Counted from the first letter of the stretch, positions 1-13,171 are shown. The stretch is DNA of 64,000 nt from Vanilla planifolia (GCA_023846275.1 CM043872.1:13261170-13325169); one strand, 5' to 3'. Notes: generated from the letters alone by a model not told the origin. Made by a program: numbers and translations.

Positions 1-475
1 CTATGCTAACTATTCTATCTAAATTGAGCCTACTCGAGAGCAATTTTAAGTGTAAACTGAGCTGTGCATAGCAGGATAATCTCTAGCATCTTTGGGAGCT
101 CTTACAATAAGTAAGCACAATTAATAACATGTAAAATAATACAATTATTAAATCATATCATATATAACAATATTCATCACATAATTATATTATATATAGA
201 ACTTATACCATATCGATTTTTTTTTCATATTTGTATTCATTTCATTTTCTTATTTTTATTTCTTATTTCTTTTTTACTTCTTCCTTTTAAGCCAAGATAT
301 TCATGTATAACTACTATCTCTATTTCTTAAGATCCCATATTATATCTTCAACTATCACAGAACCACCGCTCCCTCATTGTCAGCATCATATATTGATCAG
401 AATAAGGCATTTTCTATATAGTAGCATGATCTCTAAGTATCAACGACAATGAGATGTTATTTTCTTTTTCATATT
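1..475. other. AT-rich spacer, no gene seen
   Basis: No long reading frame or recognisable element was found. The homology shared with the repeat at 5,846 onward begins abruptly near 476, so this stretch lies outside that repeat. Confidence 0.5.
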
Positions 476-1181
476 TCAATTATGTGACAAGCTACACTGA
501 GAAGGATGATGGAGGAAATGAGTGTAATGCTTTGCTTGCTAAGAAACTAAATGCTATGCTAAAGATTATTCAAATGTTATGAGCAAATTAGCTACTATTG
601 AAATCAAAGATGACAAAGAAAATATACTTCAAAGTTCTCATATGGAATGAACTTAGTGATATTTCATTTTTGACATGAAGGGACATATTTCTAAAAGTTA
701 CCAAAGAGTTATCAAGAGAATTAGAGGGAAATAAAGATCTAAACAAAGAAATAATAATAGTTTTATCTACCAATTTAGGTATTTTATGAATAATTTATTT
801 TATTAGTTGCATATTAATAATTTTAAAGCCTTTTAGTTTTGTTAAATTTAATTCTATAATTATAGACTTAGTCAAGGAAGAGATGTTAGAGTTTTGAATA
901 ATATGAATGAGACTTTTTTTTTAATTTCATTCATTTGAGACATGCTATTGATTTGAAAGCTCCCTAGTTTATTGAATAAAAAGTTGATATAATCTTGGTA
1001 AAAATAAATTAAAATGAGTAAATAAAGTTAGACATTATCAATTATAAATGAAATCATTTTAAGGAGCAAAACAATAATTATGATAACCTTTCCTATAATA
1101 AGAATTACTTTATAAAGATAAAAGGTATTCACAACATTGATATGAATTTCTAGGATGAAATTATTATAAAGAGAGAGAATT
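476..1181 (+). mobile_element. Detached 3' internal end of the gag-only Ty3/gypsy-type element
   Basis: This segment aligns by eye with 5,846-6,536: the CCHC-like gag end, the stretch near 590-780, and the polypurine-rich end just before the LTR. It stands directly upstream of the first LTR, where unrelated flanking DNA would be expected for a simple insertion. The arrangement is therefore internal end - LTR - internal - LTR, as expected from unequal recombination between elements or from a tandem pair that lost its left part. It is an old, degenerate fossil. Confidence 0.6.
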
Positions 1182-3474
1182 TATAGCTAAAGGTGGTAGT
1201 AATTTATTTTGAAAACTTTAAATTTATTAAATATTAGAAATAAAGAAATTTAGATATATCAAGTTTGATGGATTGTTCTAAAGAGGGAGGAGTTGTGAAT
1301 AATAAAAATAATAATATTTTAATATTTTTGAAAATTTTATAATTTTTTGTAATTTTCAAAAGATATTTACTAATTTTCAAAAGATATTTACTAATTTTGA
1401 AAAGGATCTTATAGTATGATATAGGAAATGGCATAATATGATAGAGTGTGAAACTGATGGCTAGGCCAAAAACTTATCATACAAGTATGACAAAGAAATT
1501 ATATAAGTATGATCAAATTAATGGGTTAACTAAAAGCATCATACATGGACATCATAGATTATGTTGTAATAAGAATATGATCTAAAAAGCATCATACAAG
1601 TATGATTAAGTAACTATATTAATCAAGTTAGAGCATTGAAGTGAGTGCATCACACATGGACATTATGGATTATGATGTAACGGGAATATGAACTAAATGA
1701 TGTCATACTAATATAATTATGGAACTATATAAGTATGATCAATATGAATAATAATAGATGAAGATTTTCTTTTAAATTAAAATGGTGATCAGTTGAGAGA
1801 ATTGTGTTTTAGGAGAGCTAATCAATAAGAAATAATCTTAGTTAGAAGGAAAGAAGGTAAGGAGGCACTCAAATGAAAAAACAACCATTAGAAGAAATTT
1901 TTGGCTAAGAATGCAAGTAGACTTGGATGTGTATAAAAAGGGGTGAGGTTTAACTTTGGAAACTTTTATAGGAAAAATCTAAGCAATTTCCTTCAACTAA
2001 GGGAATTAGAGTAAGAGAAAAGAAGGAAGAAGTATCTCAAGAAATTGGGTAGAATTTGGGAAGAGTTGTATATAAAGCAAAGGCAAAATTAAGGAGATTT
2101 AGTTGTAGGTATTATAGCATCCAAAAAATAAAGGGTAGGATAACTTGTACTATGTATATAAGATTTGATTTGTTGATCTTTTTCGGTTAAAGTCCTTTAA
2201 GATATAATGTAAAGTAAAAAAAAATGAGAAGCTTGTGTAAGCAAGATTATGCATTTGTGTTTATGTTTGATATAAGATGTTTGTTAATAGATCCTTATGA
2301 CATGATTATATATGAATATATTAAGGATGATTATTTTCTTTAAATTTCAATGATTTGATAACATATTTTATTTTCATATGTTGAATGAGCATGACAAACA
2401 TGTGCTAATTTATATACAAGTTTTCTCTATATATTCATGCTAATGTGATAATGTTCACAAAAATGAAAAAAAAGGAAAGTAAAATGTTACTTGTGATAAT
2501 AATCACAAAATAAAAAAAAGATAAGATTGTAAAAAGAGAAAAAGAAACATAAAGAGAAAGAGAAAATGTTTTGGTGAAGGGATAGCAAAGTTCAAAAGGC
2601 TATAGCATGAATGCTATCCAATGTGGTCACTACCACTATAGAATGATGATTCTAGATATAAGCCAATTGAGTCATTCATCTAAACTATTTATTTTAGAAT
2701 GATGTGTTCCTAAATATATCCAATCGTTTATAAAATATCTTTAAACTAAGCTAATCCTCAAAAAAGTGAGAAGTTAAAAGAAATAAGTCAATTAATAAAG
2801 ATAATAAAATGATAAAAGAGATAAAAAATAATTTAAATGAAAAATTGATTTTTTTTATTATTCTTTCAATAAGTTTTTTATATTATATTGCTTGAAATTG
2901 ACTCATGCATGTGGCCACCTAAATTTGTTTTATTTATGTATATGTACATGTCTTTGCCATTAAACCAATGAAAATTGGCTCAACTTATTTTTGTCCTAAT
3001 ATTTTTTGGCCAAAATAAAGTACAACACAATACTACAAGGGTGTAATGAGGGGTAAAATGCTTATTTTCCCATTTGTGTTGCTATTGTGATAGGTTTTTA
3101 TCTTATTTGAGGAAAATGATATGTAATAAAATCTTAATCAATGATGTTGGTTTAGAAGTTATTTTGCTAATGTTTTGTATGAATAATTGTATTTTAAATA
3201 TTTTTTTTGTTTCAATGTTAAAATATTTTTTATTAGTAAATATGATTCAATACAAAGTGGGTTTTAAGAGTGATTATTTATAAGTAATGTTTTCTATTCA
3301 CCTTTATAAATATTTTAAAAGGTTTTATTGAAAAGAGCTTTATTAAAGTTGATTCCTTTATGGATTTTTATTAAAAGAAAAAGGAAATTTCTATTATTTT
3401 TAAATATAAAAAATGTAAAAAAAATTAGATGATGTGACATGATATCCAAGAAAGGTTAGTCAAAGATGTTATAA
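1182..3474 (+). repeat. 5' LTR of the gag-only element
   Basis: About 2.3 kb, repeated at 6,537-8,804. Shared landmarks include the stretch at 1,240-1,440 (matching 6,600-6,790), the repeated ATCATAC/GTATGAT motifs, and a shared end near 3,300-3,470 (8,650-8,804). The left edge is set from the second copy and is uncertain by some ten bases. Confidence 0.65.
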
Positions 3475-3476
3475 GG

Positions 3477-3486
3477 TGGTACAGAG
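3477..3486 (+). other. Primer-binding site, Met-tRNA type
   Basis: TGGTACAGAG lies directly behind the first LTR and resembles the usual plant LTR-element site TGGTATCAGAGC. Its position supports the placement of the LTR end. Confidence 0.5.
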
Positions 3487-3839
3487 TAATAGAAATCCTA
3501 TGGAGAGAAACCAGTGAATATTAAGAAAAACCCAAGTTAAATTGTTTAAGAGAGGACAAACATAGGTGAACACTTTAAACAGACATCAATTATACCGTAA
3601 AACTAGTTGGACAGATCTAGGAAGATATTCCAAATATGCACTACCTAAGATGTAAAATTAGAAAGAAATAAAAAAAATGTAGATGTTGAGCATGGTTATA
3701 CCTTGTAAAATGAAAGACACTCTTATTGTCACATCTATATAACACTATTTGATGCTTGTTTACATTCAAAGAGCATTACAAGAAAATCTACATTCATTGT
3801 AGAAAATTACAAAACTTTAAGGGATAGATTAAACAATAT

Positions 3840-4540
3840 GATTATTTAGATTATATATATGATATGAATAAGAAAAAGATCAATTAACTAGAGAAGAATA
3901 ATCATATAGTGCGATAAAAAGCCAACATAAACTATAGCAAAGTGAGCAAGAAAGTAAATAAGCTAATTGGGACTATAGCACAGTACGATATCACATTATC
4001 ATAAAATACAATCATAAGAGTTTGAAAAAGTGTAGATCATTGTAACATATGATATCAAGCCATTGTATAGTATGACTTGACAAGTAACATAATATCAAAT
4101 CATCATATAATATGATAGAATGAACAAGAATGTATAGAAGTTAATTGGTAACATCATACAATAGGATATCACTTCATTATATAATACAATCTAATGAGCA
4201 AGTTAATTAAAGAAAAGAAAGAGAAATCATATATTATGCCATAAAACTATTGTATAGTATGAATAAAGGAGATGAGATAAGTAAACTTTAAAGGATCATA
4301 CAATATGATTAAGAATATCATACTATAAAATACTTGATCAGGCCATCCAACTCCCAACAAGTTAGATCAATTCAATAAGACAAATGAGTGGTTATACAAA
4401 ACTATATAGTATGAAGAGTAGAATGTATAAGTATAAGTAATAAAAGAAGAGAAAAGGATCTGATCAAATGATGTTTCATACCAAGAGTAATCTAAATGAA
4501 ATGTAGTATGAATAGCATGATAATACAACACAGTCTTCAT
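3840..4540. repeat. Cluster of ATCATA/TATGAT half-palindromes
   Basis: In the leader between the primer-binding site and gag, short words such as ATCATACAATATGAT, CATATAATATGATAG and related degenerate forms recur about every 50-100 bases. The same words occur in both LTRs (for example near 1,480, 1,590 and 6,830) and again at 9,050-9,420 and 26,020-26,660. They could be protein-binding sites of the element or simply a degenerate satellite-like leader. No function is shown by the sequence. Confidence 0.45.
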
Positions 4541-4544
4541 AAAA

Positions 4545-4550
<6 letters not shown>

Positions 4551-4577
<27 letters not shown>
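4551..4577. repeat. (AG)n microsatellite
   Basis: An uninterrupted run of about 13 AG units lies inside the internal region of the gag-only element. Confidence 0.95.
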
Positions 4578-4581
<4 letters not shown>

Positions 4582-5199
4582 AGAAGAAGAAAAATAAGAG
4601 TAATCAAAGATATGCGAATTCAAAGAAATTATTTTTGGAGAAACTAATGCAAAAATTTATTCCATAAAAGTTTTCAAATGAGGTTAATGTTTGTTATAGA
4701 TTCAAGATGACTAAGATACAAGATATTTCTATAACAAAAATTTAATTCAAAAGAAAGAAAGATAAAGTGGAAGGAAGAGAAATTATTGAAATTCTTGTAG
4801 AAGAATAGTTCATATAATTTAAGATGTATATGAAAATGAAGTGATGTATGATTTAAGAAAGGAGAACATTATACTAACATGTAGAACACATGATAATGCT
4901 TAGGATTGACATCAAGAAATCAAAACATACATGATGAGAGGTTTATTATATTAAGGATATTGTTATGGTTGATTTTATATAATTGATTTGAAATAAATTA
5001 TGAAAGAAAAGTCTTGATTATTTAGCAGTTGAATTACAAACATGGAGTTTTGAAATATCAACTAGTATGTAGAGGATGTAGCTACTTCCAATAATGGCAT
5101 AGTACAAGGTAAATTTCACAAAGAAGAGGAGAATTGAAAGGAGAAGATGGCATTAAAGATACAAACTCTAATAGATAAAATAATTAGAATTAGCCAAAA

Positions 5200-5990
5200 A
5201 CAAATAAAATGGTGTCAGACTCACCATTTGATGAAGTAATTTGTGAGGTTTGACCCTATTTAAGAAAAGGACTAACTTAAGATGGTTGAAATGTTGTATG
5301 AAAATATGGCATACCAAAAGCAAATGAAGTGATTGATAGTAAATTTAATATCAGATGGTGATGTAAGCCAATGATGGAGAAAGTAGCAAAAACTATGTTT
5401 AGAAGCAAAACAAGATTTGGGCATGTTTAGGAGAGAATTTTGTTGACCCTTTATAAGGAAGTATGTCCCAACAACAACAAAAGATAAGGGATAAAGAAAC
5501 CTAACAAGGATACAAAGGAAATGGACATTAATTATTAAGTTCTAATAGTTACCATTTAAATTAGTTACACATATTTTGGGGCTAGTTTTATAAGAGAAAA
5601 AAAGGTCTTTATGTTTCAAAAAGAGCCAAGGGACATCATTAAAAACATTATTAAGTTACCCACCAACAAAGAGACGGTGGTGTTTACAAAACAAAGTCAA
5701 ACTATTAAAAAGGACAAAGAAAGAAGAGGAAAACAAAAATGAACAATTTATTTAGAAAGTATCTCCAAATGCCAAAAGATTGAGGAAGCCAAAATAGGGT
5801 CCCAACCTATTCAAAATGGAATAAGAAAGAGTTACCAATGTCAACTATGTGGCAAGCTACACAAGAAGGATGTTGGAGGAATGGAGAGCAATATTTTTCT
5901 TATAAATTAACCGAACATTTTGTTAGAGATTGTATGAATGTGATAAGCAAATAAGCCACTATTAAAATTAAAGAGAGGAAAACAAATATA
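5200..5990 (+). pseudogene. gag fossil of the LTR element
   Basis: Conceptual reading in several frames shows gag-like pieces: a segment containing LYKEVCPNNNK-type residues, where Ty3 gag usually has a YVP motif; a basic linker; and a zinc knuckle QCQLCGKLH near 5,845. It is the only coding domain recognised in the internal region. It is degenerate, with many breaks, and is recorded only as a fossil. Confidence 0.5.
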
Positions 5991-6522
5991 CTTGGAAGTT
6001 CTCAAATGTAGTGAACCCAGTGATGTTTCAATTGTGACATGAAGGGGAATATTTCTAAAAATTATTCATGGCTTATAAAGGAATTAGAGGGAAACAAAGG
6101 TCCAAACAAAGAAATTACAACAGTTTCATCTATTAATTTTCAGAAACTTCATGAATGATTTATTTTAATAGTTTCATATTAATTGTTTGAAATATTTTTA
6201 ATTCTTTTTAATAAAATGTATAAGTGTACTTAGTTGAGGATGAGATGTTAGAATGTTGAATAATATAGATGAGAATTAATAAATCATTCATTAGAGACAT
6301 TTCATTGATTCAAGGCTCTTTAGTTTGTTAAATGAAAAGTAGGCATAACCTTAGAAAAAATAAATTGAAAGGGGTGAATAAAATTGGACATTATCACGTA
6401 TAAATGAATATTTTTAAGGAGCAAAGCAATGATTTTAAGAATCTTTCCTTATAGTAAGAATTACTTTATAAAGATAAAAACATTTAAAACATTGATATGA
6501 ATTTCAAAGATGAAATTCCTAT

Positions 6523-6534
6523 AAGAAAGGAGAA
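6523..6534 (+). other. Polypurine tract
   Basis: AAGAAAGGAGAA stands 2 bases before the second LTR, where plus-strand priming would occur. The corresponding site before the first LTR copy (about 1,169-1,179) is also purine-rich. Confidence 0.55.
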
Positions 6535-6536
6535 TT

Positions 6537-8804
6537 TGTAACATCTCAAAAATAGAGATAATTTATGTTAAAAGATTTAAATTTATTGGATATTAAAAAT
6601 AAATAAATTTAGAGATATCAATATTGATTGATAGTTCTAAAAAGAGAAGAGTTATAAATAGTGGAAATAATAATGTTCTAAAATTTTTTGAAATTTTATG
6701 ATTTTTTTATTTTTAAAAGATATTTCTAATTTTTAAAAGGATCTTACATATAATATAGGAAATGACACAATATGATGGCATGTGAAACAAATGGCTATGG
6801 CAAAATAGATCATATAAGTATAATATGAAAAACTATATAAGTATGATTAAATTAGAGGGTTGAAACAAACAAATCATACATAAACATCATAGGCTATTAT
6901 ACAATAATAATAATACAAACTAGAAAGCATCATACAAGTACAATTAAAAAATCATATATGTATAATCAAGTTAAAGCATAAACGTGTGAACCTCACACAT
7001 GGACATCGTGGGTTATGACATATGAACTAAAATGTATCATAAAAGCATAATTGATGAATCATATAAGTATGATTGATATAATCAATAATAGATGAAAGTG
7101 AACATCAAATATCATTCTATAAGAAGTGATGAGATCTTACAGTACAATGTTATATAGCCAAAATGTTTTTAAAACTAAACTGACGAATGACTGAGTAACT
7201 CGTCTCAAAGAAGAGTTAATTGCTAAAATCCCACTAGAGTTAATAAGACAAAAAGGTGAGGAGGCAGTCAAATGAAAATACATGACCATTGGAAGAAATT
7301 TAGGATGAAAATGTGACTAAACTCGTTTGTGTATTAAAGAGGGTGAGGTCAGACATGGGAAAAAATTTATAAAAAAAATCTAAAAAGATAACATTGTACA
7401 AGGGTGCTAAGTGAAGAAAGTACCTCCAAGAGTTTTATGGGTATCCAAACAAAGTTGAGCATGATTCAAAGGAAAAACTAAAGAGATTTAATTGTGGGTA
7501 TTGTAGCATCTCAAAGGTGAATGTGAATTTATACAGAAATCTGATCCTTGGCATGACCACTACACTAGAAACAAAATATAGACAAATTTATAATATGTGT
7601 ATATGATTTGATGCAATGATATTTGTTAATTAGATTCATTAATAGATAATATAAAATGGAAAAAAATTTTGAGGATGCTTATGTAAATAAGTTTATGCAT
7701 GTTTGTTTATGTTTGATATAAGATTTGTCTTAAAGGTGTAGACCATCAGAAAATGATTATAAATGAATATCTTAAGAATGATCATTATCTTTAAATTATA
7801 ATGATTGTAAAACACGTTTGATTTTCATATATTGCTTGAGCATGATACATTTATGTTAATTTATTTACAAGTTTCATCTATATTCATGCTAGTGTGATAA
7901 TATTCATAAAAAATAAAAAGAAAAGACTTATGACAATATTTGCAAAAGTAAAGAAAAGAAAAAAATAATGAAAAGAGAAAAAGAAAGACATATACAAAAA
8001 AATTAAAGAAGGTAAAGAAAAGTTTAAAAAATTATAGGATGAATAGTTATCCTAAGTGATAACTATAATTCTAGAATAATAATACTAGAGGTGAGCCAAA
8101 TGACTCATTCTTCTAGGTCATTTATATTAGAATAATATATTCTTAAATATACTTAATAATTTATGAAAAGACGTTATCCTAGTCCAATCATTAAAATGAT
8201 GAAAAGCTAAAGAAAATAAGCTAATTTATAAAGATATTAAAAATGTTAAAAGAGTAAAAAGATATTACATAAAAATTGGTTTTACTTTTATTATTCTTTC
8301 ATGTGGTCTTTTTATATTATATTATTTGAATTGGACCCATGCATGTGGCCCCCAAAGTTATTTTTTATATAGATGTAAATGTCTTTGACATTAAGCCAAT
8401 AATAATTAGCTCAGTTTATTTTTAACCTAATACTTTCAAGTCAAAATGAAGCACACTGCGAGGTTATCAGGGAGTAGTGAGGGATAAAAAATGCTTATTT
8501 TTTTATTTAGTTGTGTTGCTACTATGATAACCTTTTATTTTATTTGAGAAAACTGACATGTAATAGAATCTTAATCAATGGTATTGTCTTAGAAGTTAAA
8601 AGTAATTATTTACAAGCATGATTTTTTATTCTCTTTCACAAATCTTTTAAAAAGTTTTGTAAAATGGGTTTTTTAAACATTGCTTATGCTACATATTTCT
8701 ATTAAACAAAGGAAATATTTCCATGTTTTTCAAAATATAAAAGAAAAAATAAAGGAATTATATGACATGGCATGGAATTTGGGAAAGGATGGTTGGGACA
8801 TAAC
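6537..8804 (+). repeat. 3' LTR of the gag-only element
   Basis: Starts with TGTAACATC and is colinear with 1,182-3,474 over nearly its whole length. It ends where similarity to the first copy fades, just past position 8,800. No target-site duplication was identified. Confidence 0.65.
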
Positions 8805-11507
8805 ATTTTCTCAATTGTCTTTTCATGCTCTTTTATCTCTTTATTTTATTTTTGATATAATTCTTATTATATTTCATCACTAATGGTTCATATTTCACTT
8901 AAACTTAAAAAATTCTATGCACTTGTTGTCCTAATTTCTATTCTTTATTTTACAAAATTATTCACTTTTTACAACAAAATCACTTCCAAAAACCATTATA
9001 AATGTTCCCCAAATTCCTTTATAAAATGACTATGATCCCCTACTCTCCATATATATTGTATAATCTAATTTCCCAAATGTTAATGTATGATTGTTAGCAA
9101 TAACATATTAGATAATGGATCAAATGAGCTGATTGATCTCTCACATTTCTTAAAGCTAATCATACTATATTATCATTTGTAATAGACTATATGATCCACT
9201 TAGAACATCGCTTGACTTGATTCTTCTCTTCATCATACATGGCTAATAATTCTATTACACTAATTAGATATGTAGATAACACAAGATGATTAGTTGGTCT
9301 ACTTAATTCTTATCTTCATTGTACATAGCTACTAGTCTTATTATCTTGCCTAATTATGTAGATTGCATAATACGATCAACCTGTTCATGTTGTATGATCA
9401 ATGTAACCAAATATAGTGAGATGGGTGATTGTTAACCAAATCTTCTCCATCTCCAAAATCTAATCTCAATAGCACTTTATATAGCAAATACTCAACTCAA
9501 GGAAAAGAAACTTTAGTTTGTAACATCCTTGCCTTCATTAGTGTTGTTCCAAAATAATCAAGTTTATTCTTTATTTAAGGTTCTTTAATATGCTTAACCA
9601 TGGAGCTCTCATGGAGCTCAAGCTCAAGTTGCCCCCAAAATGCTTACTAATTCAAGGCTTATGATTTTACTTATAAAGCTCAATATATGTCCTTATGTAG
9701 CCAATGTGAGACTCACTCACCCTTATACCCCTCTACCTAAAAGTCTATTAGCAACAACTTCTTATCCAATGATTCCTCTTCTTGAGATATCACCTGACTG
9801 TTACTCCTCACCTTTATTAGTCTTGGGTGTATTAAGCTTTAACTTTTGCTTGGTTTATCCATGAACCACATTGAAATAGAGTAGGTACCACTTTAATATG
9901 CCATATTATAATATTGTAGTATTTATTAGTGAAGTATTATCTCAAATTAATTAATTTTTATCCTAATTTAGGGGGATCATTAGCCAATCATCTTAAAACT
10001 TCTTTAACTCTAGCATGCTTAACTTGACATTCTCATAGGATGCAAGCCTAGTTTCTCCTTAAAAGCATCTCACTAATTCAAGACTTATGATTTTACTTAT
10101 AAAACTCATGATCTACTCTCTTGTATCTAATGTAGGACTTATTCATCCATACATCTCTCTACCTTGAAACTTGTTAGTAGCTACTCTTTATCTAGTAATT
10201 TCTCTTCTTGAAAAAACATTCAGCTATCACTCCTTGCTCTCTTCGATCTTACAAGTTACATAACTAGAATCACACCTTTTAGCAAATGTTTTGGCAAGAA
10301 CAAGATTGGAATTCCTTTTTCTCAAGCTCTTCCTTCCCCACACTTCAAACTCTTTTATCACAATGGAGATCCAAGTTGAACCTTCTTAAATCATCTCTCT
10401 CTTCTGCTCTTTAAGCTTTCTTTGCTTACCAACTTCCTTCGTACATTATTATGATCAAAATAATTATGAAGAAAAAAGGGTAGTTGTCCTTTTATAATAA
10501 ATGATTATTTAATATTATATATTCTTATTTTTTTACTTAATTAATACTTAGAAATTTTAAATGACTTTCAAAACTTTTTGAACAACATACCTACAAATTT
10601 CTCTTGTCAAAACTTTCACAATGGTATGCTCCAATTCTAAATTCAACTATTGTTATCTTAGCATACATTTTGAAGTGCCTATAATTATAATAATTATTGT
10701 TTATAAGAGTATTAAAATAAATATTTAATTAAAACTTTATGTCATTTCATATTTCTTTTTTTCTCAAATGACTTCAATATCTTCCAAACTACTTTTAAAA
10801 TGACCTAATCCTCTAATACTTCAATTTTATAATAAATCTTAATTTTTTGAAATTATTTGGAGTTTTTAGCATATGTACTTGTGAAATAGCATTATATTCA
10901 AAATACTATCATTTCTCGAAATCTTTAAATTATTTATTCTATGTCCAAATTCATTTATAAATCTTACAAAATTATTAGATTCATTAAATCTTATCTTTCA
11001 CTAATAGTGATTACCTCCCTTCTTTAAGAGTTTTACATTTCTATTAGTATATCCCTTGTGACTCTTTGTGTCTTCTTTAATGATAATATCTTCAAAATAA
11101 CAAATTTAGTATTATTATGATTAGAATACTTACTTTTGGCTTTGAGGATATCCTATAACAACTAGGAGATGACATTTAATATGTTGAGATACCTCAAAGA
11201 TATAATATGACTTTATGTTCACAACTTAGTGTAAGATAATCTGAGTTTTTGGTTAAGAATGAAAATAATCCAATAAACAAGATCGTTAAAGAAACATTAA
11301 TTTCATTGCATTGGCATAACTATCTTCATGTTTTAGTGACATGTTTATCTATTTTATTTTATATTTCTATTGTTGATAAATTACTTTTAAATATAACATC
11401 TTATTGTATGTATTCTATCTATATAGTTAGTAGTTGGCTCAAATATATTTGTTTGTATGTTTGTTAGGTCCACCTTAAGCACAATATTGGATAATATAGA
11501 ATGCCTG
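8805..11507. other. Gene-free AT-rich DNA
   Basis: No gene was recognised. It holds a stretch with scattered ATCATAC/GTATGAT-like words (9,050-9,420) and a direct repeat pair listed separately. Short open frames here are compatible with chance. Confidence 0.5.
9625..10250 (+). repeat. Direct repeat pair of about 220 bp
   Basis: About 9,625-9,855 and 10,040-10,250 share a colinear series of words, including AATTCAAG(G/A)CTTATGATT, CCTCTACCT/CTCTACCTTG and TTTCTCTTCTTGA. The offset is about 415-430 bases. The source is unknown. It may be part of an LTR or an ancient tandem duplication. Confidence 0.6.
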
Positions 11508-12870
11508 TGTAACATCCCAAAATGATTATTAAGCCTTATATGGAGGGAGAAAAAATTGCAAGCATCATCTAAGATATATAACTTTAATAATTTAAAACTT
11601 AATTAAGTGATTATCAATTTGATGAACTATATATTAAAAAATTAATAACAATTATCAAGAAAAGATTATGAGTTCAAAACGAGAGATAGAGAAGGTCAAA
11701 TAGTAAAATATGAATTATTATAAATCTAATAATAAAAATTTTATAAAATATGAAATTAAATAAAATATAAAAAAAGTGCCTAAGTTATAATAAAAATATT
11801 AATTTTTAAGTTATATGATTTTTTAAGAAGAATTTTTTTTAAATTATCAAAGACTATCAAAAAATTCCAAAAACATTATGGAAAATAATGTAATATATTA
11901 GAAGTCCAATGGTATAATACTTGTAAAAATTAGATATATATTTATCATGCAATGAAAAGCCTAACTTATAAAAAAATAATAGTGAATTAATAATTATATG
12001 ATTTCTAGAAAGAAAACATATTAAAAATATTAAATAACATTAAAAATTATGAAATTTTTATATATGATAGAGTTTAATGAGTAGTTTATTTTAAAAATTA
12101 CTAACTAATTTTTGGAGGTCGGTTAAATTAAAATTCTCAATAAAATTTTCTAGGCCTAAGGTTTTAATTAAAAATATAATTTAAAATTTTATTTCTAAAT
12201 CCCTAATTACCAACACGTGGAGGTGAATCAGATGAATGCTAACTAGGGGAATAATTTGTGAAATGAGGTCAAGGGAAGGGGGAAATAATGTCATATAAAC
12301 TAAAAAGGCGTTGCTCTTATGGGTATTCGATATAGTCGAATAAAAGACATACTAAAGAAGATATAATTAACTTAACTATATAAACTTGCTAATGTAGACC
12401 TAATTAGGTATAGCCTTAGGCACTACTTGTATTGATTCCACTTGTTGAGATGGTTGACTTATGAAATATATAATAAAAATTAAACAATTGTCTTAAAAGG
12501 TATTTTATAAGTAGATAAGTGATAAGGAAAAAGAAACTAGAATAAGCGAGTGTGATATTTTTATGGTAAACTATTTTGCATAGCTATTACACATTTTTTG
12601 TAAGGCAATATTGTTATTTATTTTTATTTATTTGTATGTTATGGATCCCAATTGCGACATGATTCAGATTCGTATTATTTTGCATTATATTATATAGTAT
12701 TGCTTAGTGAGCCAATGATAATTGATTTAGTATATTTTTAGTTTCTAATATTTAACATTATATTTATGCCTTCCATGGTTATCAAGGGAAAAATGACTAA
12801 TGTAATGAGATAACATAACATTATTTTTTGTATAATTATTATACCTGTTTTTTTAAATCTCAAGTATACC
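11508..12870 (+). mobile_element. Solo LTR, related to the gag-only element (fossil)
   Basis: It begins TGTAACATCCC, as many plant Ty3/gypsy LTRs do. Its last part (about 12,640-12,860) follows the order of the LTR end at 8,330-8,560, with the shared phrase AGCCAAT(A/G)ATAATT. It is shorter (about 1.36 kb) and more divergent than the two LTRs at 1.2-8.8 kb. No internal region adjoins it. The right edge is approximate. Confidence 0.45.
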
Positions 12871-13161
12871 CAAAGATCCAAATGCTCACAACATATAATG
12901 TACTTATAAGCCTAACAATATAACAAAATACTAGTATAATAATAAATCAATGCAATTGTCCTTCACAAATATGATACATAAAACCAAATATCTAATAATC
13001 ATCAACCACATAAATTAAATTCATTGAAAACTAACATAATAAATAAATATCAAAATCCAATAAAAGAAAACATAATAAGCAACTAAGTCCAAATATAAAG
13101 TCCAATACAAGTCTATATCCATCAATAATACAACTGATAATCATATGAAAAAATAACTCTA

Positions 13162-13171
13162 TTACTACTGA
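13162..13171. repeat. Target-site duplication, left copy
   Basis: TTACTACTGA occurs here just outside the LINE 3' tail and again at 19,554-19,563 just outside its 5' end. Ten perfect bases flanking a LINE are in the normal size range for L1-type insertion. Confidence 0.75.

Larger units (their letters stand above)
1182..8804 (+). mobile_element. Ty3/gypsy-type LTR element, gag only (TR-GAG-like), fossil
   Basis: Two long direct repeats (about 1,182-3,474 and 6,537-8,804) bracket about 3.06 kb of internal DNA. A primer-binding-site-like sequence complementary to initiator Met tRNA follows the first repeat, and a purine-rich tract precedes the second, which begins TGTAACATC. The internal DNA contains a recognisable gag region with a zinc-knuckle pattern (CQLCG-x-LH). 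I see no protease, reverse transcriptase, integrase or RNase H. Long LTRs and this knuckle form recall the Tekay/Del lineage; that assignment is inference. A gag-only internal region makes it non-autonomous. By eye the LTRs match roughly 75-80% in alignable stretches, so the copy is old. It is broken many times. Confidence 0.7.
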
